Positions 54,765 to 63,602 of a DNA stretch of 64,000 bases are shown in pieces (the first letter of the stretch is position 1; each line of letters opens with the position of its first letter). The position numbers and the translations under genes are program-made. Source of the DNA: CAYOSF01 sp964406605 (GTDB lineage Bacteria; Chloroflexota; Dehalococcoidia; DSTF01; RBG-16-68-14); the NCBI GenBank assembly GCA_964406605.1, contig CAYOSF010000008.1, forward strand, positions 176,566 through 240,565, in the 5' to 3' direction. Under the pieces are notes generated by a model. That model saw nothing but the letters and a program-made list of their open reading frames with translations. It made no database searches and was not told the origin of the DNA.

Positions 54765-54766
54765 CG

Positions 54767-55930
54767 ATGAAAGCGGAAGAGATGAAGCTAACGGGGTTCC
54801 GGCGTCCCGATGGACGCTTCGGCGTCCGCAATCACGTCATCGTACTGTCGGTGGACGACATTTCGAACGCGGCGGCGGAGGGCGTGGCCTCGCTCATCAA
54901 GGGAACGATGGCGCTGCCGCACCCTTACGGGCGCCTGCAGTTCGGCGAAGACTTGGACCTGACCTTCCGCACGCTGGCCGGCACCGGGCGCAACCCGAAC
55001 GTGGCCGCGGCCATCGTCGTCGGCATCGAGCCGAAGTGGACCGAGCGCATCGTCGAGGAGATCGCTGAGACGGGCAAGCCGGTCGCGGGGTTCAGCATCG
55101 AGCGTGCGGGCGATCTCAAGACGATCGAGGTGGCGGCGCGCAAGGCCCAGGAGCTCGTGCAGTACGCCTCGGAGCTGCAGCGGGAGCCGTTCACAGTGGC
55201 CCAGCTCACGGTGAGCACCAAGTGCGGCGAATCAGACACGACATCCGGCCTGGCCTCCAATCCCACCGTCGGCCGCGCGTTCGACCGCCTCGCGGCGGCG
55301 GGTGCGACGCTGATCTTCGGCGAGACGACCGAGGTGACCGGCGCCGAGGACGTGGTCATGGAGCATTGCGCCACTCCCGAGGTGGCCGCCGAGTTCAAGC
55401 GTGCCTTCGACGACTACCAGGATCTCGTGAGATCGCAGGGCGTCGACTTGCTCGGCTCACAGCCGACCGAAGGCAACATCAGGGGCGGGCTGACCACCAT
55501 TGAAGAGAAGGCGATGGGCAACATCCAGAAGGCGGGGACTAGCAAAATCGTGAGCTTTCTTAAGCCCGCCGAGGAGCCGGGCGGACCGGGGCTGCACTTC
55601 ATGGACTCGTCCAGCGCGGCGGCGGAGATGGTCACGCTCTGCGCCGCGGCCGGCGCCGTCGTCCATCTATTTACCACCGGCCAGGGCAACATCGTCGGCA
55701 ACCCGATCGTCCCGATTGTCAAGCTGTGCGCGAACCCGCTCACGGTGCAGACCATGGCCGAGCACGTCGATGTGGACCTGACCGGGCTCCTGCGGATCGA
55801 GATGAACCTGGACCAGGCCGCCGACGCGGCGTTGGCGATGATCGAGCGCACCGTCAACGGTCGCCTGACCGCGAGCGAGACGCTGCGGCACGATGAGTTC
55901 GTGCTGACCAAGCTGTATCGAAGCGCGTGA
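54767..55930 (+). CDS. UxaA-family large subunit (altronate dehydratase / sulfolactate sulfo-lyase SuyB-like)
   Basis: 387 residues. Conserved GFRRPDGRFGVRNHVIVLSV, KCGESDTTSGLASNPTVGRA and HFMDSSSAAAEMVTLCAAAG with VVHLFTTGQGNIVGN are typical of the GD_AH_C family. The split into a 93-residue SAF subunit and a 387-residue body matches SuyAB and UxaA-like dehydratases rather than the single-chain UxaA. A Cys in TKCGES is where the family's iron site is expected. Substrate (sugar acid or sulfolactate) cannot be decided; nearby sulfur-type genes make sulfolactate worth testing. Confidence 0.85.
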   Translation: MKAEEMKLTGFRRPDGRFGVRNHVIVLSVDDISNAAAEGVASLIKGTMALPHPYGRLQFGEDLDLTFRTLAGTGRNPNVAAAIVVGIEPKWTERIVEEIAETGKPVAGFSIERAGDLKTIEVAARKAQELVQYASELQREPFTVAQLTVSTKCGESDTTSGLASNPTVGRAFDRLAAAGATLIFGETTEVTGAEDVVMEHCATPEVAAEFKRAFDDYQDLVRSQGVDLLGSQPTEGNIRGGLTTIEEKAMGNIQKAGTSKIVSFLKPAEEPGGPGLHFMDSSSAAAEMVTLCAAAGAVVHLFTTGQGNIVGNPIVPIVKLCANPLTVQTMAEHVDVDLTGLLRIEMNLDQAADAALAMIERTVNGRLTASETLRHDEFVLTKLYRSA

Positions 55931-56021
55931 CACCGACTGATCTACCCGTGCCGTGGATGGCCGTCCTGGGAGATGGTCTGATGGAACCGCGGTTCGGGTG
56001 CTTTCCGAGAGGAGCCGAGGC

Positions 56022-56399
56022 GTGACTGATAGCGAGTCGAAGGCGATGCAGTTGCTGGACGAGTTCATGGCCGCGTTCAACGCGCGCGACGTGGAGGCGT
56101 GGGAGAAGACGTTCAATTTCCCGTCGGTACGCCTGGCGAGCGGCAGGGTGATCATCATCGACAAGCCCGGCTTTCATCCTGCGGATATGTTCGAGCGCTT
56201 TGCCGGCCAGGGATGGCACCACAGCGCGTGGGATCACCGCAAGGTGATCAACAGCTCCGAAGACAAGGTGCACTTCGACACCAGATTCACTCGCTACCGC
56301 GAGGACGGCAGCACGATCGGCGTCTATGACTCGATTTACGTGGTGACGAAGCAGGACGGCCATTGGGGCGTCCAGGCGCGGTCGAGCTTCGCGCCTTGA
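56022..56399 (+). CDS. NTF2/SnoaL-like small protein
   Basis: 125 residues from GTG 56022 (preceded by GAGAGGAGCCGAGGC). The sequence LLDEFMAAFNARDVEAWEKT, HFDTRFTRYREDGSTIGVYD and SIYVVTKQDGHWGVQARSSF fits the cone-shaped NTF2/SnoaL-like fold with a conserved Asp/Trp pattern, used by isomerases, cyclases or steroid-binding proteins. No catalytic identification possible. It lies 90 bp after the UxaA-like gene. Confidence 0.75.
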   Translation: MTDSESKAMQLLDEFMAAFNARDVEAWEKTFNFPSVRLASGRVIIIDKPGFHPADMFERFAGQGWHHSAWDHRKVINSSEDKVHFDTRFTRYREDGSTIGVYDSIYVVTKQDGHWGVQARSSFAP

Positions 56400-56451
56400 A
56401 TCGAAAGGCTCGCGGGCTCGAGGTTGAAGCACCGTGCAGAGGTAGGGCCTA

Positions 56452-56583
56452 ATGGGTGAAGCGGACGGCGCCCGGCTGAATGAAGGGATGTCCCGAGTAG
56501 AGAGAGACTACGATCAAAACGCCCAGTATGAGTGGGACCGCCTGGACCGGCAGGTGAGTGTGCTGCGATGGAGCGAGGGGTAA
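56452..56583 (+). pseudogene. 5' remnant of a methyltransferase gene (43 residues)
   Basis: Encodes MGEADGARLNEGMSRVERDY and DQNAQYEWDRLDRQVSVLRW before TAA. The pattern (x-YDxxAxxEWDRLxRxx) is the usual N-terminal helix of class I methyltransferases, here cut off before the SAM motif. The next, complete methyltransferase begins at 56568 inside its 3' end in another frame. Confidence 0.55.
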
Positions 56584-57371
56584 TAGGAGGCAGCGTCGGC
56601 TTCGACCACGTGGCCGACATCTATGACGAGACGCGCGCCCTGCCGGACGCCGTTGCGCGCAGACTGACCGATGCTCTCGTGGCCGAGATCGAGGCCGCCC
56701 AAGCGGACCGTGTCCTCGAGGTCGGTATCGGCACCGGGAGGATCTCCCGCCCGCTGAGCGAACGGGGCGTCCGAGTCTGTGGCGTCGACATCGCGCCGCG
56801 GATGCTGGCGCGGCTGCGCGACCAGCTCGGCCCGGAGCACCTGCCGCCGGACCTGGCCCTCGGCGACGCGACGCGCCTCCCCTTCGCGTCGGACGCGTTC
56901 CGGGCGGCGCTCGTCTTCAACGTGCTCCATCTCGTGTCCTCGCTGGACGAGGCGGTTGGCGAACTCCGACGCGTCCTCGCCCCGGGCGGTATCGCCCTCC
57001 GGGGAGTCGAAGAGGCGATCGGCGAGAGCACGTGGGACGCCAGCATGGCCAAGTGGAACGAACTCATGGCCGCGCGTGACTTCTCCCATCGCGGCAAGCT
57101 GCGGACCAAGGAGATACGCGGCGTCCTTCGCGCGGCCGGCGGGTCGTGCCGGGTGGAGACGGTCGCCGAGCACGAAGAGCGACGCCGTCCCTCCGGAATG
57201 CTCGATCGCATCCGAAAGCGCATCGACTCGTGGACGTGGGAGCTGCCCGACGATCTTTTCGCCGACTGCCTGCAGGAGTACGAGCGCTGGGCGAGCCAGC
57301 ACTACGAAGACATGGAGCGGGAGCTGGTGGAACGCACCTCCTACGGACTGGAGGTGTGGAGCTTTGGATGA
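56568..57371 (+). CDS. Class I SAM-dependent methyltransferase
   Basis: 267 residues. Motif I VLEVGIGTGRISRPLSERG, then VCGVDIAPRMLARLRDQLG, the DATRLPFASDAF motif II region and LVFNVLHLVSSLDEAVGELR. This is the UbiE/methyltransferase-11 type. ATG 56568 gives ERGVIGGSVGFDHVADIYDE, typical of the family start. Substrate unknown; it lies between the SnoaL-like gene and the CoA transferase. Confidence 0.88.
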   Translation: MERGVIGGSVGFDHVADIYDETRALPDAVARRLTDALVAEIEAAQADRVLEVGIGTGRISRPLSERGVRVCGVDIAPRMLARLRDQLGPEHLPPDLALGDATRLPFASDAFRAALVFNVLHLVSSLDEAVGELRRVLAPGGIALRGVEEAIGESTWDASMAKWNELMAARDFSHRGKLRTKEIRGVLRAAGGSCRVETVAEHEERRRPSGMLDRIRKRIDSWTWELPDDLFADCLQEYERWASQHYEDMERELVERTSYGLEVWSFG

Positions 57372-57464
57372 CCGCCGGCGGCAAGGGGAATGTGGCCTCT
57401 TCGGCGCGACCGGGCACGATGCTGGGGCGCGGGCGTCCCACGGCCACTAGCGGGGAGGGATCGA

Positions 57465-58733
57465 ATGGCTGGACCGCTTGAGGGCATACGAGTCCTGGAG
57501 TTCTCCGAGATCATCGCCGGGCCGTTCTGCGGGACGCTGCTCGGTGACATGGGCGCGAGCATCATCAAGGTCGAACCTCCGGAAGGGGAACCTTGGCGCC
57601 TCATAGCCGAGTTCGTCCCCAAGGAGAGCCACTGGTACCTCTCGCTCAATCGCAACAAGCGCGGGATCGTTCTCGACCTGACCAAGCCGGAGACAGGAGA
57701 CATCCTGCGGCGACTCGTGCCGAGCATGGACGTGGTCATAGTCAACTACCGTCCCGACGTGGCCGAGAAGCTCGGCATCGATTACCCGTCCCTGCGCGCG
57801 CTGAACCCCCACCTCATCTACTGCGATAACACTGCCTACGGACGCAAAGGGCCGGAGGCCCACCGAGGTGGCTACGACATCGTCGTGCAGGGGTTGACCG
57901 GACTCATGGCCTTGGATGGCAAGGTGAAGGACGGCGTGCCCCAGGTGCCCACTCTGCCGGCGGCGGATTTCGTGGCCGGCACGATGATGGCCTGGTCCAT
58001 CTGCGCCGCCCTCTTCCACCGCGAGCGAACGGGCGTCGGCCAGAGGATCGAGACGAGCCTGCTGGGGGCGGCACTGGCCGCGCAGACCGGGTGGTTTCTG
58101 TCTGTGCACGCGGTGGACTTTGAGTGGCAGGAGCAGTTCCGAGAGACGCTCAAGGGCACCGTGGGAGGGGGCCTGGACTACGAGGAGCTCCAGGAGATGT
58201 GGCTTGCCCTCCGTCCGGTGTCCAAGGTGGGCAACATCTATTACCGTGTCTTCAAGACGAAAGACTCCTTCGTCGTGGTGGGATGCCTTGCCGATTCCCT
58301 GCGAAAGAAGCTGTGCGACGTGCTGGGCCTCGATGATATCCGCTTCGAACCCGATTGGGACCCTGGCACACCGGAGGCTCAGGAGTTCGGCGACAAGCTG
58401 ATCGCTCGGGCCGAGGAGATCTTCCTACAGCGCACGACGGAGGAGTGGCTGCGCGTCTTTGATGAGAAGGGCATCCCCGCGGGGCCTCTTCGATTCGTTG
58501 AGCAGTTGCTCGAGGACCCGCAGGTGATCGCCAACGACCTCGTGACCGAGGTGGAGCATTCGTTGGTGGGGACGATCCGGATGTTCGGCCCGCCCGCGAA
58601 GATGAGCGAGACCCCGCTCCAAGTGCAGGGCGCGCCGCCAGCGCTCGGCGAGCACACCGATGAGATTCTGACCGAGTTCGGCTACGCGCCCGACCAGATC
58701 GCTGACCTGCGCGCCGGCGGGGTGGTGGGCTGA
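57465..58733 (+). CDS. Family III CoA transferase (CaiB/BaiF type)
   Basis: 422 residues. LEGIRVLEFSEIIAGPFCGT, GADIIKVEPP-like GASIIKVEPPEGEP, NRNKRGIVLDLTKPE and the region PAADFVAG with the likely catalytic Asp are present. It exchanges CoA between a carboxylate and an acyl-CoA. ATG 57465 has GGGGAGGGATCGA upstream. Together with the neighbouring methyl-transfer and lyase genes it fits activation of a catabolic intermediate. Confidence 0.95.
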   Translation: MAGPLEGIRVLEFSEIIAGPFCGTLLGDMGASIIKVEPPEGEPWRLIAEFVPKESHWYLSLNRNKRGIVLDLTKPETGDILRRLVPSMDVVIVNYRPDVAEKLGIDYPSLRALNPHLIYCDNTAYGRKGPEAHRGGYDIVVQGLTGLMALDGKVKDGVPQVPTLPAADFVAGTMMAWSICAALFHRERTGVGQRIETSLLGAALAAQTGWFLSVHAVDFEWQEQFRETLKGTVGGGLDYEELQEMWLALRPVSKVGNIYYRVFKTKDSFVVVGCLADSLRKKLCDVLGLDDIRFEPDWDPGTPEAQEFGDKLIARAEEIFLQRTTEEWLRVFDEKGIPAGPLRFVEQLLEDPQVIANDLVTEVEHSLVGTIRMFGPPAKMSETPLQVQGAPPALGEHTDEILTEFGYAPDQIADLRAGGVVG

Positions 58734-58934
58734 GGGGTGCCGATAGCTTGTCCCGGGGACGGCAAGGGCGGCACCACGCCGGAAGGGAACCGTGTTGCCT
58801 CTTGGGGCGCCCGTAGCCTGACCACGTGGCCAGCCCGCACGCATATGACGAAAGCTGGCTGAGTCTGGAACCGTCATGCCACAATGCGGAACGCACTCAA
58901 TCGCATGCCCCACCGCTCTCTTGAGGAGGCTGGA

Positions 58935-59573
58935 ATGACAGCCAAACCACACTCGTTCGCTGGATACCTAAGACAATTCAACCGGAAGGAGCGATTCTAC
59001 CTCCTGGGCTGGAGCCTTGGAAACAATGAGTTCAGGCTTTCGGCGGGGTTCAGGCGCAAGATGTCTTCTCTCGTGGGCGTGGATGTGCCATCCAATGCCT
59101 TCGTTGCGATGGACTACCACCTGGATTGGCTCTACGCGAGCGCCTATCTCGCGAGTAGTCGTTGCTCCAGCGGGGCGCACTCCAACACCCATGGGCTCAT
59201 AAGCGCGAACCAAGAGGACATTGACCTCTTGATAGCGTTCAGGCGGGGACGCACGTGGCACGTGGTGATGGTAGAGGCGAAGGCTGCCACCGGATGGACA
59301 AACAAGCAGGCGGCATCAAAGGCCGGAAGGCTAGCACGGATCTTCGGGCAGGACGGAAGGCGCTACCCGAGCATCCGGCCTCACTACGTGTTGACGTCCC
59401 CGAGGTAACCCGAGAGGCTCGATCTAAGGAAGTGGCCTCGCTGGATGAAGCGGCGAGACGGGAGCCCGTTTTGGGTCGAAATGCCGTTTCCTAGGGAACT
59501 CATTCGGACGACCCGCTGTGATCGGGGCGGACGAGTTAGTGCACAGGGCAGGTACTGGAAGACGGTAGGGTAG
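58935..59573 (+). pseudogene. PD-(D/E)XK nuclease-fold protein broken by an in-frame stop
   Basis: ATG 58935 (TGAGGAGGCTGGA upstream) encodes 157 residues to TAA 59406-59408. The core EDIDLLIAF ... HVVMVEAKAATGW gives Asp and Glu-x-Lys of a PD-(D/E)XK nuclease fold. The same frame continues after the TAA for 54 more codons with clear protein character (ERLDLRKWPRWMKRRDGSPF, WVEMPFPRELIRTTRCD and GRVSAQGRYWKTVG) to TAG 59571. So the gene probably had about 212 residues and now carries a nonsense mutation, or is read through. Confidence 0.7.
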
Positions 59574-59745
59574 GGTCAGCTAGGCTCTGTCGCACTCGCC
59601 GATTCTCCGATCGCCCTACGCGTGCCGCAAGTCGGAGCCAGACCGACAACGGATTGGCCTGGCACTGATTCCGTCAGTCGTGCAAGGCCGCGGTTCCCGC
59701 CTCGCTTCCCCTTCCTGACGATTCAAGCATGTATTCGAGAGCCTG

Positions 59746-59821
59746 TGGTGCCCCCAAGCGGATTCGAACCGCTGTTTCCACCTTGAAAGGGTGGCGTCCT
59801 AGTCCCCTAGACGATGGGGGC
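59746..59821 (-). tRNA. tRNA-Glu (anticodon UUC)
   Basis: The acceptor GCCCCCA pairs with TGGGGGC, followed by encoded ACCA; anticodon loop CTTTCAA within CACCC/GGGTG-type stem; T-loop GGTTCGAATCC. 76 nt. Confidence 0.95.
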
Positions 59822-60010
59822 GCTGTTGTAGGGCAACTCAGTATACCACCTTGGCCTGCTGAAGCCGCCGCGTGCCTGGAGCGGCGTAGACTATCAGGCG
59901 CGGAGCGTCAGCGGTGGGACAGGGCCGCGTCTTGAACTGCGCCGCGGTGCGGCGGGGAGGGTACCGGGAGGCCGAGCGTCTTCGATGCCGGCTTGGGGCC
60001 GTTGCGCGGG

Positions 60011-60472
60011 CTAGTCACCGCCCCGGGGGACGATCTCGTAGCGGATCTCCCAGTCGGGGTTAAGGTTGATGACGTTCAGCATGCGCTCGATGTCGTCTCG
60101 ATTCCAACGCACGCTCGCGAACGACTCCGGCGCGATGCACATCCGCTGGTTGCCGCCCCCTATCTCGTCGATCTGGGCGTCTCGCAGGTCGGCGCCCCTG
60201 AGATCGGCGCGGTGGAGGGTGGCCCCGGTCAAGTTGGCCTTGCGGAGATTGCAGTTGCTCAGGTTAACCGCGTTGAGGCGGGCCTCGCTGAGGTCCGCGC
60301 CCTCAAGGTTGGCCCCGGCCAGGTTAGCGGCGTTCAGCCGTATCTCGCGCAGGTTGAGGCCGCTGAGGTCTGCGCCCTCCAAGTCCAAGAGGATGTCTCG
60401 ATGCTCGCTGGCGAAGCGGTTGACCGCCTCGACCCCGCTGCGTACCAGTTCCACATGCTCCGGGTTTGCCAT
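60011..60472 (-). CDS. Pentapeptide-repeat protein
   Basis: 153 residues from ATG 60472 (NPEHVELVRSGVEAVNRFAS). Repeats of the A(D/N)LxX type run from about residue 35 to 110 (ADLSGLNLREIRLNAANLAG, ANLEGADLSEARLNAVNLSN, CNLRKANLTGATLHRADLRG), which fold as a right-handed quadrilateral beta-helix. The C-terminal tail is not repeated. Such proteins often mimic DNA or act as scaffolds; function unknown here. Divergent from the CPBP protease gene. Confidence 0.85.
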   Translation of the reverse strand: MANPEHVELVRSGVEAVNRFASEHRDILLDLEGADLSGLNLREIRLNAANLAGANLEGADLSEARLNAVNLSNCNLRKANLTGATLHRADLRGADLRDAQIDEIGGGNQRMCIAPESFASVRWNRDDIERMLNVINLNPDWEIRYEIVPRGGD

Positions 60473-60558
60473 GTCATCCAAATTATGCACAACACGAGGT
60501 CCAGAGGGAAGAGGCGCTGCTCTTTTCTCTCCAACCTCCCAGCCAATATCCTGATGAG

Positions 60559-61386
60559 ATGACCACGACGATAGACCGCCCCGCCCCGCCGCCCAGCCTA
60601 CCGGTCCGGAAGGCCGGACAGTCATGGTTCGAACTCGCCATGTCGTGGGCCGACAGGCTCATCGGCCCGGTGCCGGACCGTCCGAAGCCGCGCGGTCTGA
60701 ACGCCGACCGAAGGGCTGCTGTTGTGCTCTGGACGTCCGCCGTCCTCGTGCTGCTTCTCGTGTTCAAGGGTGGCTTCCCCACGCCGGGACATCTCTATTC
60801 AGGGTGGGCCTCTGTGAAGCCCAACGGACTGGGAGCCGAACTGTTCTGGGTCAGTTGGGGATACGTCTTCTACCTGACGATCCCGATCGCGATCATTCTT
60901 CTTGTCTTCAGAGAGTCGCCCGCTCGGTATGGCCTGCGTTTCTACTTGACCCGGCGGACCGCAATGCTCTATCTAGGCATGTTCTTGGTGATGGTGCCGC
61001 TGCTGCTCTGGGTATCGACGCGCGATGCTTTCCTGGGGACGTACCCGTTCGTAAGGGACCTCGGCGACAGTTGGGTGCGGACAATCGTGATCTGGGAGGT
61101 CGCCTACGTCGCCCGGTTCGTCTGCCTGGAGTTCTTCTTCCGCGGCTTCTTGCTCTTTGGCTTGGAGGAGAAGCTCGGCTACAGCGCCATCGCCGCCAGC
61201 ACGCTGCCCTACGGGCTCATCCACTTCGCCAAGCCGTTTCCCGAGGCCATGGGGGCGATCTGCGCGGGGGCGGTCCTTGGTTTCCTGGCGCTGAGAACGC
61301 GGACGATCCTGGGCGGAGCGATCATCCATTCGGCGGTCGCCGTTTCGATGGACGTGCTGGCGCTCTGGCGGAGGGGTTTCTTCTAG
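60559..61386 (+). CDS. CPBP-family intramembrane metalloprotease
   Basis: 275 residues, about seven or eight transmembrane helices. Motifs: EFFFRGFL (the E-x3-R of Abi/CaaX proteases), HFAKPFPEAMGA and HSAVAVSMDVLA, giving the membrane-embedded metal site. Members cleave prenylated or other membrane peptides or act in bacteriocin immunity. A Pro-rich, cytoplasmic N-terminal segment of about 45 residues precedes the first helix. ATG 60559. Confidence 0.85.
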   Translation: MTTTIDRPAPPPSLPVRKAGQSWFELAMSWADRLIGPVPDRPKPRGLNADRRAAVVLWTSAVLVLLLVFKGGFPTPGHLYSGWASVKPNGLGAELFWVSWGYVFYLTIPIAIILLVFRESPARYGLRFYLTRRTAMLYLGMFLVMVPLLLWVSTRDAFLGTYPFVRDLGDSWVRTIVIWEVAYVARFVCLEFFFRGFLLFGLEEKLGYSAIAASTLPYGLIHFAKPFPEAMGAICAGAVLGFLALRTRTILGGAIIHSAVAVSMDVLALWRRGFF

Positions 61387-61537
61387 CGTACTTCTCTGGG
61401 CGCACGCCGAACGTGTCAGCTAGGGGCTGACGGCCGGCGACACTAGGGCGGTTCCCAATACCGGCAGCGCGAGTCACTAGGCGACAATCCGGTGTGCCGG
61501 CGCGGCGCCGCCCAGCCACACCGGCGAAGGAACCGGC

Positions 61538-63319
61538 TTGTCTGCTCTCACCCTGGCAACCGCCAGTCGCTGCCGTTCTGTCTTCGACCGGCTGTGGGCG
61601 CCGGGCAGTCTCGCCTTGGTACTGCTCCTGGCCCTGATTGGCGTGGAGCTGGCGGTGCTCGTCACCTGGCTGCCCCGGACGCTGGAGATGTGGTGGCGGG
61701 CCGACCGGACGGGCGACTTCGGGGCCTTCTTCGAGGCGGCCCGGGACCTCCGCCCGAACGGCCTGTACAGCCCGGCCCTGTCCTTGCTTCTGTACCCCTT
61801 GACCTTGGCCGGCATGCACAATGCCTACAGGATCTACGTGGGCCTCGGCGGGCTAGCAGTGCTCGGTGTGGCGTATCTGGCGCAGCGAGGCGTCAACACG
61901 TGCGAGGCGCGGCTCGCGGTGGCGCTGGGAGTGGTCAGTGTCCCGCAGATGCACTGGGCGCTTCGCCTGGGACACGTGACCCCGTTCCTGGCGCTCGTCG
62001 CGCTGGCCGGCTTCCTGTTGCTTCGGCGTCGCCCGCTGCTGGCTGGCCTCTGCTTCGCGTTGCTCATCGTCAAGCCCCAGTACGCGCCGATCCCGGCGCT
62101 CTATCTCCTGTGGACACGGAACGGGCGGGCGCTCGTCGCCATGGTGGCGACGGTGGCGGCGCTGGAGGTGGCGGGGTTCGCCGCGGCGGGCTTCGGGGCG
62201 GTAGGGCCCTACCTCGGCAGCTTCTTCGATTGGGGCGCCGACGCGCGGGACAACCTCCTGCCCTATCAGCAAGCCTGGCAGTACGCCTGGCAAGGCTTCC
62301 TGATCAGCGCCGGCGTTGAGCCCAACCCGCTCGTGATCCTCGACCTGGTTGCTGTCAGTCTGGCCGTGGTCATGCTGGTATGGCACAAGACGGACGGGTT
62401 CGTTGCGGCGTCGGCGGCGGCGTTGGGCATGCTCCTGGTTACGCCGTACGCGAACTTCTACGACTGGGGCCTCTTGGTCGTCGCCGGTGCGCTTCTTCTG
62501 CGCGCCGACATAGCCTGGAAGGCGGCCGTCCCGATAGTGCTCGTAGGACTGTACACGGCCCTGCTCGTGAGCCAGCAGGCCACGCCATTTCCGGCGGTGG
62601 ACGTGGAGCTGGCGGCGGTCGGAGCCGGCGGGGACTTCCTCATCACGCCCGCCGGCCTCACTACACCGACCCGCGGCATCTATTGGGTGACGCCCGGGGT
62701 GCTCGCAGTTGCCGCGTTGCTTGCCGTGGTGGGATCGCGCGGCGGCGCGGCCCGGATGCCGGCCCGGGCTTCGCCCGATCAGGCGCGGCGGTCGTCGCTG
62801 CCATTCAACATTGATGCAGCTCGGGCGCGGTTCGGCGGCATGCTGCGTCCCACCGGTCGGCTGGCCCTGGCCGGGCTGCTGGTTCCCGCAGCCTACTTCC
62901 TTGCTGCCTATGTAGGGCAGGCGCCGCCGTTCACCCAGGAGTACGATCCCTTCTCCAAGAGCGAAGTGCTTAGGCAGCTTCCCTCGGACTTTCCGTTGCC
63001 CTCGGATGGGAAATTGGAGGCGGCCGGGGAGGGGGAGGCGCTGCCCTATCGCATCGAGTGGACGAGCAAGGAACCGGTGTCGGAGGTGGCGGGGATCTAT
63101 CGCGAGCTGCTGGCGGGCGACACGTGGGAGTTGATGCTGGCCGAAAGCAGTACCCCCTCGTACAAGGTGCGCCTGGCTCGCTTCACGCCGTTTCGATTCA
63201 TGACGCACTGGGCCATGCTGGACGTCTCTCCGTGGCAGGGCGGAAGCCGTATCTCCCTCGACCTCTTCGTCACCCAGAAGATGACGGTCACATCCGGGGG
63301 AGGCGGCAGCTCGCCGTAG
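61538..63319 (+). CDS. GT87-like integral membrane glycosyltransferase with extra C-terminal domain
   Basis: 593 residues. Eleven or so hydrophobic helices; the DUF2029/GT87 pattern (GDFGAFFEAARDLRPNGLYS, LCFALLIVKPQYAPIPALY, PYANFYDWGLLVV) suggests a polyprenol-phosphate-sugar dependent transferase working on the outer face of the membrane. After the last helix (LAGLLVPAAYFLAAYVG) about 130 residues (SEVLRQLPSDFPLPSDGKLE, RISLDLFVTQKMTV) form an unassigned soluble domain. Start TTG 61538 (GAAGGAACCGGC upstream). Confidence 0.78.
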   Translation: MSALTLATASRCRSVFDRLWAPGSLALVLLLALIGVELAVLVTWLPRTLEMWWRADRTGDFGAFFEAARDLRPNGLYSPALSLLLYPLTLAGMHNAYRIYVGLGGLAVLGVAYLAQRGVNTCEARLAVALGVVSVPQMHWALRLGHVTPFLALVALAGFLLLRRRPLLAGLCFALLIVKPQYAPIPALYLLWTRNGRALVAMVATVAALEVAGFAAAGFGAVGPYLGSFFDWGADARDNLLPYQQAWQYAWQGFLISAGVEPNPLVILDLVAVSLAVVMLVWHKTDGFVAASAAALGMLLVTPYANFYDWGLLVVAGALLLRADIAWKAAVPIVLVGLYTALLVSQQATPFPAVDVELAAVGAGGDFLITPAGLTTPTRGIYWVTPGVLAVAALLAVVGSRGGAARMPARASPDQARRSSLPFNIDAARARFGGMLRPTGRLALAGLLVPAAYFLAAYVGQAPPFTQEYDPFSKSEVLRQLPSDFPLPSDGKLEAAGEGEALPYRIEWTSKEPVSEVAGIYRELLAGDTWELMLAESSTPSYKVRLARFTPFRFMTHWAMLDVSPWQGGSRISLDLFVTQKMTVTSGGGGSSP

Positions 63320-63602
63320 CCCCCGGCCCTGGGGGATCACCTACGGGGCTCCGCCGGTCAAGTTTCGGGACTTCTCTACTCGGCCGCCTACGTCTGCAGA
63401 ACGATGTTGCTACAGAGCCCTACGCCCGTAGAGGTATTTCCTCTGTGAGCGGTAGGCCGACCGCGCGGACAGCAGTCCCTGACATCGCAGGAAGCGGGCA
63501 GGGATCACGCAGGGAAGGTAGGAACGGCCAAGGAGGCAGCCGCCACGGGATGCAGCTTCGCGGACCGGCGCCGCCTAAGCGGCCGACAAAGGAGGTCAAG
63601 CC

